Shown here one piece after another: positions 44,728 to 52,059 of a stretch of DNA of 64,000 bases. How positions within the stretch are numbered: position 1 is the first letter of the stretch; each line of letters begins with the position of its first letter. A program made the position numbers and the translations under genes. The notes under the pieces are model-generated. The model was not told the origin of the DNA. It searched no databases and was given only the letters and a program-made list of their open reading frames with translations. The DNA comes from Devosia sp. Root635 (GTDB taxonomy: Bacteria; Pseudomonadota; Alphaproteobacteria; Rhizobiales; Devosiaceae): NCBI RefSeq assembly GCF_001427605.1, contig NZ_LMGZ01000006.1:1-64000 (forward strand), in the 5' to 3' direction.

Positions 44728-46101
44728 ATGTCACCCACCACTGTTTCTGCTGCTCGGGCGCCACGCGCACCGAAGCCGCTTTATCGCTCGTTCGGCTTCC
44801 AGGTCCTGGCAGCCATGGTCATCGGCCTCATCCTGGGCTACATCGCCCGCCAGATGGGTCCTGACGCCGCTGGCGGCGCCAACTGGCTGGTCCAGACCCT
44901 CTCCACCGTCGGCTCCGCCTTCGTGTCGCTGCTGCGCGCTCTGGTGCCGGTGCTGGTCTTCACCGCCATCGTGGCCTCGATCGCCAATCTCCGCGAACTC
45001 CAGAACGCGGCCAAGCTGGTCTGGCAGACCCTGCTCTGGTTCGCCATCACCGCGCTCATCGCCGTGGCCATCGGTATTGCCCTCGGCCTCATCATCCAGC
45101 CGGGTCTCAATACCGCCGTCGCCGAAACCGCGGCCCGCGCCCCTTCGTCGTCGGGTTCCTGGCTCGATTTCCTCAAGGGCCTGATCCCCGCCAACATCTT
45201 CGGCCTCCAGGCATCGACCCGCGTCACCGATAGCGGCGCCAGCACCAGCCTCAACTTCAACGTGCTGCAGATCCTGGTGATCTCCATCGTGGTCGGCATT
45301 GCCGCCCTCAAGGTCGGCCCCGCCGCCGATACGTTCCTGGCCTTCAACCGCTCCTTCCTCAAGATCGTCCACAAGATCCTGTGGTGGGTCATTCGCCTCA
45401 CGCCCATCGGCACCATCGGCCTGCTCGGCAATGCCGTGGCCGTCTATGGCTGGGATGCCCTGGCCCAGCTCGGCTGGTACTCGGCGGCCATCTATATCGG
45501 CCTGGCTTTGGTTCTCTTCGTGGTCTATCCGGTGCTGCTGCAGAGCAATGGGCTCAATCCCATCCGCTACTTCCAGAGCGCCTGGCCGGCCATCCAGCTC
45601 GCCTTCGTCTCGCGGAGCTCCATCGGCACCCTGCCGGTCACCGAGCGTATCACGGAGAAGAACCTGGGCGTGCCGCGTGAATATGCCGCCTTCGCCGTGC
45701 CGCTCGGCGCCACCACCAAGATGGACGGTTGCGCCGCCATCTACCCGGCGATCTCGGCCATCTTCGTGGCTCAGTTCTTCGGCGTGCCGCTCGGCATCGA
45801 GCACTACCTGCTGATCGCCTTCGTGTCGGTCATCGGTTCGTCCGCCACTGCGGGTCTCACCGGCGCCACCGTCATGCTGACGCTGACGCTCTCCACCCTC
45901 GGCCTGCCGCTCGAAGGCGTCGGCCTGCTGCTCGCCGTCGATCCGATCCTCGACATGGGCCGCACCGCCGTCAACGTGGCCGGCCAGGCGCTGATCCCGA
46001 CCATCGTCGCCAAGCGCCAGGGCATTCTCGACCAGTCCGTCTACGACGCCGGCGAAAGCATCGACTCGCTCGACATCGCCGATGCGGTTCCGGCCGAATA
46101 G
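44728..46101 (+). CDS. Dicarboxylate/amino acid:cation symporter (DAACS family)
   Basis: A 457-residue inner-membrane symporter of the GltP/DctA/SstT family, importing C4-dicarboxylates or acidic amino acids with Na+ or H+. Characteristic motifs are the serine-rich reentrant hairpin FVSRSSIGTLPVTERI, GATTKMDGCAAIYPAI in place of the common NMDGT form, VIGSSATAGLTGATVMLTLTL and DPILDMGRTAVNVAGQ. AGG precedes the ATG at 44728. It is a single gene closed by an intrinsic terminator. Confidence 0.92.
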   Translation: MSPTTVSAARAPRAPKPLYRSFGFQVLAAMVIGLILGYIARQMGPDAAGGANWLVQTLSTVGSAFVSLLRALVPVLVFTAIVASIANLRELQNAAKLVWQTLLWFAITALIAVAIGIALGLIIQPGLNTAVAETAARAPSSSGSWLDFLKGLIPANIFGLQASTRVTDSGASTSLNFNVLQILVISIVVGIAALKVGPAADTFLAFNRSFLKIVHKILWWVIRLTPIGTIGLLGNAVAVYGWDALAQLGWYSAAIYIGLALVLFVVYPVLLQSNGLNPIRYFQSAWPAIQLAFVSRSSIGTLPVTERITEKNLGVPREYAAFAVPLGATTKMDGCAAIYPAISAIFVAQFFGVPLGIEHYLLIAFVSVIGSSATAGLTGATVMLTLTLSTLGLPLEGVGLLLAVDPILDMGRTAVNVAGQALIPTIVAKRQGILDQSVYDAGESIDSLDIADAVPAE

Positions 46102-46123
46102 GGCAGGGCCCATCGCCAAGACG

Positions 46124-46151
46124 AAAAGGGGAGGCGAAAGCCTCCCCTTTT
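46124..46151 (+). terminator. Intrinsic terminator of the symporter gene
   Basis: AAAAGGGGAGGC, a GAAA loop and GCCTCCCCTTTT form a perfect stem with a T-run, 22 bases after the stop codon. The paired A and T runs would allow it to work in both directions. Confidence 0.9.
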
Positions 46152-46240
46152 GTTTGCCCCGGCAGCGGCTGAAGGCTCATGCCACGCCCTGTCAGCAGCG
46201 CGTGGCACGACATCCGGGCAACTGAACCCGGAGAGATTCC

Positions 46241-46597
46241 ATGCTGGACCATGTCGGCCTTCGCACCACGCAATTCGATAACCTGATGGCCTTCTACAAG
46301 GCGGTACTAGCACCGCTTGGCTATTCCGTGATGATGGAATATCCCGGCGCCGCCGGCCTGGGCCGCGCCTATCCCGATTTCTGGATCGGCGCCGACGACA
46401 AGGGCAGCTCCAACCTCCACCTGGCCTTCAAGACCGATGACCGCAAGGCAGTGGACGCCTTCCACGCCGCCGCCCTCACCCATGGCGGCAAGGACAACGG
46501 CGCCCCCGGCCTGCGCGACTACACGCCGACCTACTACGCCGCCTTCGTCATCGATCCTGACGGCAACAATCTCGAAGTGGTCTGCAACGACGAATAG
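46241..46597 (+). CDS. VOC family (glyoxalase/bleomycin-resistance-like) protein
   Basis: A 118-residue single-domain vicinal-oxygen-chelate protein. The two beta-alpha-beta-beta-beta modules begin LDHVGLRTTQFDNLMAFYK and HLAFKTDDRKAVDAFHAAAL, with likely metal ligands His4 and Glu near the end in DPDGNNLEVVCN. It is probably a small lyase or binding protein; the substrate is unknown. CGGAGAG precedes the ATG. A family A palindrome lies right after its stop codon. Confidence 0.83.
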   Translation: MLDHVGLRTTQFDNLMAFYKAVLAPLGYSVMMEYPGAAGLGRAYPDFWIGADDKGSSNLHLAFKTDDRKAVDAFHAAALTHGGKDNGAPGLRDYTPTYYAAFVIDPDGNNLEVVCNDE

Positions 46598-46601
46598 GAT
46601 T

Positions 46602-46738
46602 GGAGGCACGCCCTCGTGGTTCGAGGCTCGCGAAGAGCTCGCACCTCACCATGAGGGCTACTCTTGATGCGGTGTACCAGTAGCCCTCATGGTGAGGCGG
46701 GAGCGCAGCGACCCTCGAACCACGAGGGCGTGCCTCCA
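46602..46738. repeat. Dispersed 130-bp palindrome, family A, copy 3
   Basis: The most symmetrical copy: GGAGGCACGCCCTCGTGGTT and its exact inverse AACCACGAGGGCGTGCCTCC form the ends, with the same inner CCTCACCATGAGGGCTACT stem as the other copies. It separates two convergent genes. Confidence 0.85.
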
Positions 46739-46745
46739 ATAGGTC

Positions 46746-48065
46746 TCACCCCACCAGCTTCAGCGCCGGCTTCTTCGTCTTCCGCGCCTTCTTCGCCTTG
46801 GGCATGCGGGGCACGTAATTGCTCATCACCCGCTCGATCACCTTGATCGCCTTTTCCGCCCCGTCCTCGGCATGCAGCTTCTCGGCCACATCGGCGGCAT
46901 TGCGGCGATAATCCTCGTTGGTGGAAAGGTCCGCCAGCGCCCCGGCCAGGATTTCCGAGGTCAGCTTGCGCAGGCGCACCGGCTTGGGTCCGCAGCCCAG
47001 CTCATAGACGCGGCGGCCCCAATAGGGCTGGTCCACCGTCTGCGGCACCACGAATGTCGGCCGGCCCAGATGCAGCCCCGCCGATGTCGTGCCCGCGCCG
47101 CCATGATGGACCACGGCCGAGACATATTTGAACAGCTTGTCGTGCGGCGCCTTCTCGATGGCAAAGATGCTGTCGGGCAGATCCTGCGGATTGATGCCGC
47201 CCCAGCCGCGGGCCACCACGGCGCGGCCACCCCACATGGCCACGGCTTCCTTCAAAATCTTGGTATTGCGCTCCGCCCCGAACGGCATCGAGCCGAACCC
47301 GATATAAACCGGCGCCTCGCCCTCGGAGAGGAATTGCTGGAATTCGGCCGACGGCTGCCAGTCGCTCCGGTCATGCAATTGCCAATAGCCTGTCACCAGC
47401 GCGCTTTTCGGCCAGTCGCGCGGCCGCGGCGACACGATCGGCGAATACGCATAGAGCGTCGTCAGCGATGTGCCATCGGTATTGCGGAAGAAGCCGCCCT
47501 TCTTGCGCGCATCCAGCCCCATCAGCTCGCGGCGCAGCTTGTTGCGCGGCAGGTTGTAATAGATTTGCTGCACGGTCATCGCCGTATAGGTCAGCTTGTT
47601 GAAGGCCGGGCCGAAATCGGCGCCGTAATAGATGCAGAGCGGGAATTCGCTGGTCGAGTTCAGCGGCTGCAAGGCCACCATGATGGCCGGAATATGCAGC
47701 GCCTCGGCAATGTCGATGCCGAAGCTGGTATTCATGTTCAGGATCAGCATGTCGGCGCCCTGGCACATATGCCAGGCGTGGCGCGCCGCCGTATCGACAA
47801 TCTGCTGGCCCTGCCGCAACAGGCTCGGCCCGTTGATGAGCATGGACTGGCTCATCGCATTCTCGAATCGCTGCTGCGTCAGGAACGACTGGATCGACGG
47901 GCCCAGCGTGTGGAACTCGATTCCATAGCCTTCCACCATGCCCTGGAACTCTTCGGAGGCCCCCAGGACAACCGAATATCCGCGCTCCTTGAGCGCAATC
48001 GCAAGGGCCAGATAGGGTTGAACGTCGCCTTGCGTGCCGATCGTGACAAGGGCAATGCGCTTCAA
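46746..48065 (-). CDS. UDP-glucosyltransferase-like GT1 protein
   Basis: A 439-residue GT-B glycosyltransferase of the sterol/lipid/macrolide GT1 group. The start KRIALVTIGTQGDVQPYLAL is the family signature, followed later by PVYIGFGSMPFG and the donor-site motif VVHHGGAGTTSAGLHLGRPT then VPQTVDQPYWGRRV. It probably glycosylates a lipid or small hydrophobic compound. The C-terminal 20 residues are very basic (KAKKARKTKKPALK), perhaps a membrane-surface anchor. The start is a TTG with GAGG eight bases upstream. Confidence 0.88.
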   Translation of the reverse strand: MKRIALVTIGTQGDVQPYLALAIALKERGYSVVLGASEEFQGMVEGYGIEFHTLGPSIQSFLTQQRFENAMSQSMLINGPSLLRQGQQIVDTAARHAWHMCQGADMLILNMNTSFGIDIAEALHIPAIMVALQPLNSTSEFPLCIYYGADFGPAFNKLTYTAMTVQQIYYNLPRNKLRRELMGLDARKKGGFFRNTDGTSLTTLYAYSPIVSPRPRDWPKSALVTGYWQLHDRSDWQPSAEFQQFLSEGEAPVYIGFGSMPFGAERNTKILKEAVAMWGGRAVVARGWGGINPQDLPDSIFAIEKAPHDKLFKYVSAVVHHGGAGTTSAGLHLGRPTFVVPQTVDQPYWGRRVYELGCGPKPVRLRKLTSEILAGALADLSTNEDYRRNAADVAEKLHAEDGAEKAIKVIERVMSNYVPRMPKAKKARKTKKPALKLVG

Positions 48066-48202
48066 AGTCTTACCTCACCATATGCCGTCTGGAGCCGAAG
48101 GTTGGCGTCCCTCGGACCATTTACAATACCCTGTGGAGGATTTATGAACGGACTGTCGATAGCTGATTTCCTTACAAAAATCGCATCTGAAGGGCAAGGG
48201 AC

Positions 48203-48298
48203 ATGCAGTCTCTCTACACTGTTGCTGAGGTTGGAGCATTGCTCGCCGCGGGTGCAGTGGCTGCTTTTGCCTTCGCGGCGGCGGCAAACGCCCGCTAG
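48203..48298 (+). CDS. Possible 31-residue hydrophobic peptide
   Basis: A short frame with a good ribosome binding site (AAGGG before the ATG) encodes MQSLYTVAEVGALLAAGAV... ending AAAANAR, a single alanine-rich membrane segment. GCTCTTCCCG and CGGGAAGAGC just after its stop form a hairpin without a T-run. A competing frame begins at 48144 behind an even better GGAGG site and runs to 48398 (MNGLSIADFLTKIASEGQ...) through low-quality sequence. The gap 48066-48477 holds these, the promoter region of the aminotransferase, and nothing else I recognise. Confidence 0.4.
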   Translation: MQSLYTVAEVGALLAAGAVAAFAFAAAANAR

Positions 48299-48477
48299 CT
48301 CTTCCCGCATGGCCTTGCTGGGGCCGGGAAGAGCCGAACACGAGACAGACCCGAAACCGGGGTCACTTAACCCGTTCACAACCATAATTCCGCGATAATC
48401 ACCGCCTCAATGAGAGGCGTGGCGCTCTGAGCGCGTCGCGGCCAGTTCAGGTCCTTGTTGGGACCGCCGAGGAAATC

Positions 48478-49692
48478 ATGAGCGACGACTTCCACAAAAT
48501 CCGCCGTCTTCCCCCTTACGTCTTTGCCCATATCGACCCGCTAAAGGCCAAGGCCCGCGCCGAAGGCGTCGATGTCATCGATCTGGGCATGGGCAATCCC
48601 GACATGCCCACGCCGGCCCACATCGTCGAAAAGCTGCAGGAAACGGTCAAGGACGGCCGCACCCACCGCTATTCCACCTCGCGCGGCATTCCCGGCCTGC
48701 GCAAGGCCCAGGCCAGCTATTACGGCCGCCGCTTCGGCGTGAAGCTCAATCCCGATACCCAGGTCGTGGCCACGCTCGGCTCCAAGGAAGGCTTCGCCAA
48801 CATGGCCTCGGCCATCACCGCTCCAGGCGACGTGGTGCTGGTGCCCAACCCGACCTATCCCATCCATTCCTTCGGCTTCATCATGTCTGGCGGCGTCGTC
48901 CGCTCCATGCCCGCCGATCCGAATGAAGATTTCATGCGCTCGCTCGATCGCGCCGTGCGCCACTCGATCCCCAAGCCGATCGCGCTGGTGCTGAACTACC
49001 CGGCCAACCCGACCGCCTACACGGCCTCGCTCGATTTTTATACCGAGGTGGTCAAGTACTGCCGCGAGCACGACATCTTCATCCTCTCCGATCTCGCCTA
49101 TTCCGAGATTTATTTCGACGAGAATGACCCGCCGCCCTCCGTTTTGCAGGTGCCCGGCGCCATGGATATCTCGGTGGAATTCACCTCCATGTCCAAGACC
49201 TATTCCATGCCCGGCTGGCGCGTCGGTTTTGCCGTCGGCAACGAGCGCCTGATCGCGGCTTTGGCCCGCGTCAAATCCTACCTCGACTACGGCGCCTTCA
49301 CCCCCATCCAGGTCGCCGCCGCCGCCGCACTCAACGGCAGCGACGATGTCATCGACGAGGTCCGCAAGGTCTACAAGATGCGCCGCGACGTGATGGTCGA
49401 GAGCTTTGCACGCTCCGGCTGGGACATTCCCGTGCCAAAGGCCACCATGTTCGCCTGGGCCCCGATTCCGGCCCAGTTCGCCCATCTCGGCTCGCTCGAA
49501 TTCGCCAAGCTCCTGATCAAGGAAACCGGCGTCGGCGTCGCCCCTGGCGTCGGCTTCGGCGAATATGGCGATCAGTATATCCGCCTCGCCTTCGTCGAAA
49601 ACGAACAGCGCATCCGCCAGGCCGCCCGCAACATCAAGAAACTCCTCGGCTCCAAGACCGGCTCAGGGAACGTCGTGCCTCTGGTCGGGTAG
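48478..49692 (+). CDS. Pyridoxal-phosphate aminotransferase (AlaC-like)
   Basis: A 404-residue fold-type I class I/II aminotransferase. It shows DVIDLGMGNPDMPTPAHIVE, RYSTSRGIPGLRKAQASYY, NYPANPTAYTASL, DLAYSEIYFDEN, the PLP lysine in TSMSKTYSMPGWRVGFAVG and a C-terminal arginine in YIRLAFVENEQR. The whole pattern matches the AlaC/YfdZ alanine-glutamate transaminase group. In related genomes this gene directly precedes hom; here two iron-binding-protein genes lie between. GAGGAA precedes the ATG. Confidence 0.87.
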   Translation: MSDDFHKIRRLPPYVFAHIDPLKAKARAEGVDVIDLGMGNPDMPTPAHIVEKLQETVKDGRTHRYSTSRGIPGLRKAQASYYGRRFGVKLNPDTQVVATLGSKEGFANMASAITAPGDVVLVPNPTYPIHSFGFIMSGGVVRSMPADPNEDFMRSLDRAVRHSIPKPIALVLNYPANPTAYTASLDFYTEVVKYCREHDIFILSDLAYSEIYFDENDPPPSVLQVPGAMDISVEFTSMSKTYSMPGWRVGFAVGNERLIAALARVKSYLDYGAFTPIQVAAAAALNGSDDVIDEVRKVYKMRRDVMVESFARSGWDIPVPKATMFAWAPIPAQFAHLGSLEFAKLLIKETGVGVAPGVGFGEYGDQYIRLAFVENEQRIRQAARNIKKLLGSKTGSGNVVPLVG

Positions 49693-49741
49693 GGCGTCAT
49701 CCTCCGGCTTGATCGGTCGAGCGCTTATTAGAGCGCGATAT

Positions 49742-49824
49742 CCTCGGCTCCTGCTCACCCTCCCCCTTGAGGGGAGGGTAGCGTCGCCTGGCCCGCAGGG
49801 CCTTGGCAGAGCTGGGGAGGGGGT
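49742..49824. repeat. Single unit of family B repeat
   Basis: CCTCGGCTCCTGCTCACCCTCCC then CCTTGAGGGGAGGGTAGCGTC and GCTGGGGAGGGGGTG, nearly the same as one arm of the large inverted repeat at 23069-23256. The CCCTCCC/GGGAGGG parts form a hairpin about the AAGGGGAG centre. It follows the aminotransferase stop codon. Confidence 0.7.
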
Positions 49825-49879
49825 GTCGAGGCTTGACGACTGTTATCGCACCGGTGTCTTTTCGCTTCAAATAAATACA

Positions 49880-49894
49880 TGACAGGATAACTCA
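49880..49894 (+). promoter_or_regulatory. Iron-responsive operator (RirA box), site 1
   Basis: TGACAGGATAACTCA is a perfect TGA-N9-TCA, the iron-responsive operator described for RirA in rhizobia. It lies 42 bases before the chosen start of the first iron-binding-protein gene in an AT-rich promoter segment. Confidence 0.65.
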
Positions 49895-49935
49895 TCTTTT
49901 GTATGGAGAGCCATCTCCATCCACTGAGTGCCGTC

Positions 49936-50910
49936 ATGATCACCCGCCTGCTTGCCCTCGTCCTCCCCGTGGCCTTCACCGCCACCGCCGCTTTCGCCCA
50001 GGCCTTCCCCGTCACCGTCGACCATGCCTATGGCGCCACCATCATCGAGGCCGCGCCGCAGCGTGTCGTCACCTGGGGCTGGGGCACGCAGGATGCGGTG
50101 CTGGCGCTGGGCGTCGTGCCCGTCGGCATCCCGTCGATGACCTATGGTGGCGACGGGGAGGGCCTCCTGGCCTGGACCCGCGCGGCGATCGAGCAGAGCG
50201 GCCAGCCCATGCCGGAAATTCTCGGCGATGGCGCCGGCGCCCCGAATTTCGAAGCCATCGCCGCGCTCGACCCCGATGTCATCATCGCCGTCTATTCGGG
50301 TATTACCGAAGACGAATATGCGCGCCTGAGCCAGATCGCGCCCACCGTCGTCTTTCCCGAAATCCGCTGGACCGCCAGCTGGCAGGACGTGGTCCGCCTG
50401 ACCGGCGAGGCCCTTGGCAAGCCCGGCGAGGCCACCCAGCTCATCGCCGATACCGAGCAGTTCATCGCCGATGAGGTTGCCAAATACCCCGCCATTGCCG
50501 GCAAGACCGTCATCAACTTCGTCGATAGCGGCGAAGGCTCCATCTCCATCCGCAAGGCCATCGATCCGCGCACCAAGCTCCTGCTGTCCTTCGGCCTGCT
50601 ACCGGCGCCCGAACTCGACAACAGCGATCCCGCCGCGTTCAACTACCTGCTGAGCTACGAAAACCTCGCCTCACTCGATGCCGACATTCTCGTCGCCTTC
50701 ATGGATAGTCCCGAAGCGGCCGAAGCGTTTTTCGCCCAACCCTTCGCTGCCCGCGCGCCGCAGGTCGAAAGGGGCGCCCTCGTGCTGGTCGATGGTGCCT
50801 CCACCACCATGGCCGTGGGCGGTGCGGTCACGCCGCTGTCCCTGCGCTGGGCCTTGCCCGACCTGGTGGCCGCCGTCGGCGCCGCTGCCGAAGCCGCCGA
50901 AAAGCCCTGA
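49936..50910 (+). CDS. Iron-siderophore ABC transporter binding protein 1
   Basis: A 324-residue periplasmic binding protein of the FecB/FhuD/BtuF class III fold. The signal peptide ends near AFAQAFPVTV. It is followed by VDHAYGATIIEAAPQRVVTW, ALDPDVIIAVYSG and the late AAFNYLLSYENLASLDADIL. The ATG at 49936 fits the signal peptide; one eleven codons upstream is also in frame. No permease or ATPase gene adjoins it. It is a clear paralogue of the next gene, and an iron box lies upstream. It interrupts the usual aminotransferase-hom neighbourhood. Confidence 0.87.
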   Translation: MITRLLALVLPVAFTATAAFAQAFPVTVDHAYGATIIEAAPQRVVTWGWGTQDAVLALGVVPVGIPSMTYGGDGEGLLAWTRAAIEQSGQPMPEILGDGAGAPNFEAIAALDPDVIIAVYSGITEDEYARLSQIAPTVVFPEIRWTASWQDVVRLTGEALGKPGEATQLIADTEQFIADEVAKYPAIAGKTVINFVDSGEGSISIRKAIDPRTKLLLSFGLLPAPELDNSDPAAFNYLLSYENLASLDADILVAFMDSPEAAEAFFAQPFAARAPQVERGALVLVDGASTTMAVGGAVTPLSLRWALPDLVAAVGAAAEAAEKP

Positions 50911-50935
50911 TGTTCCAAATGCCTGGAAGACAATC

Positions 50936-51913
50936 ATGAATCATCTCGTCAGATCCGTCATAGCCGCCGCCATCCTGGCAACCGCCGCTTTCGCCACATC
51001 AGTTCACGCCCAGACCTTCCCGGTCACGATTCCCCACGCCTTCGGCGAAACCACCATCCCCGCCAAGCCGCAGCGCATCGTCACCTGGGGCTGGGCCAGC
51101 CAGGATGCCGTGCTGGCCCTTGGCGAAATCCCGGTCGGCATTCCCCATTTCGCCTATGGCGGCGATGAAAACGGCGCCCTGGGCTGGGACAAGGACGCCG
51201 TGGCGGCCCTTGGCGGCACCTTCCCGACCATCCTGCCGGCCGGCAATGACGTGCCGATCGAGGCCGTCGCCGCCCTGCAACCCGACCTCATCATCGCCGT
51301 CTATTCCGGCATGACCGAGGACGAATACAACGTGCTGAGCGGCATCGCCCCGGTCGTCGTCTATCCCGAAGTGCCGTGGAGCACGTCGTGGCAGGAGGTG
51401 ATCACCACTACGGGCAAGGCCATCGGCAAGCCTGCCGAAGCCGAGGCGCTGGTCGCCGACCTCGAACAGTTCATGGTCGCCGAAACCGCCAAATATCCCG
51501 AGGTCCAGGGCACCACCTTTGCCGGCATTGCCGAATATAATGGCGAAGTCGCCGTCTATGCCGGGCTCGACCCGCGCATGAGCTTCCTTGAGGATCTCGG
51601 CATGGTCCTCGCTCCCAGCGTCACCGAACTGGCCCAGGGTGAAAGCTTCTTCTATTCACTGAGCTACGAAACCTTCGACCGGCTCACCAGCGACATCCTG
51701 ATCTCCTATTTCGAAACGCCGGAAACCGACGCCGCCTTCTTCGCCAATTCGCTCGTCGCCCTGCAGCTCCAGGTCAAATCCGGCGCCGTCGCCCACGTCG
51801 TCGGCGCCGAACTGATCAATTCAGTCTCCCCGCCCACCGCACTCTCGATCAAGTGGGGCTTTCCTCAATACATCAAGCTGATCGCCGACGCCGCCAGGGC
51901 CGCCGGAAAATAG
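50936..51913 (+). CDS. Iron-siderophore ABC transporter binding protein 2
   Basis: A 325-residue paralogue of the preceding protein, for example VTWGWASQDAVLALGEIPVG here against VTWGWGTQDAVLALGVVPVG there. The signal peptide ends SVHAQTFPV. Conserved pieces are LQPDLIIAVYSGMTEDEYNV and FYSLSYETFDRLTSDIL. The two proteins differ most in the C-terminal lobe, so they may bind different ferric siderophores. GGAAGA precedes the ATG, 25 bases after the first gene. It ends before a perfect 18-bp hairpin. Confidence 0.87.
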   Translation: MNHLVRSVIAAAILATAAFATSVHAQTFPVTIPHAFGETTIPAKPQRIVTWGWASQDAVLALGEIPVGIPHFAYGGDENGALGWDKDAVAALGGTFPTILPAGNDVPIEAVAALQPDLIIAVYSGMTEDEYNVLSGIAPVVVYPEVPWSTSWQEVITTTGKAIGKPAEAEALVADLEQFMVAETAKYPEVQGTTFAGIAEYNGEVAVYAGLDPRMSFLEDLGMVLAPSVTELAQGESFFYSLSYETFDRLTSDILISYFETPETDAAFFANSLVALQLQVKSGAVAHVVGAELINSVSPPTALSIKWGFPQYIKLIADAARAAGK

Positions 51914-51945
51914 CGGTTGGTAGGGGCAACCTGCTGCCAAACCGC

Positions 51946-51984
51946 CGATCTGTTCCTCCCCCTGCCAGGGGGAGGAACAGATCG
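51946..51984 (+). terminator. Perfect 18-bp hairpin after the binding-protein genes
   Basis: CGATCTGTTCCTCCCCCT and AGGGGGAGGAACAGATCG are exact inverses around a three-base loop (GCC). It follows the stop codon by 32 bases. There is no T-run, so it could end or protect the binding-protein mRNA, or be a mobile REP-type palindrome. Confidence 0.6.
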
Positions 51985-52059
51985 GGTACTGCGATCTCTC
52001 CGCCATCGTATCAAACTCCTATTGACGGCTAGGCATATTCCTATGCACATGGCGCCACC

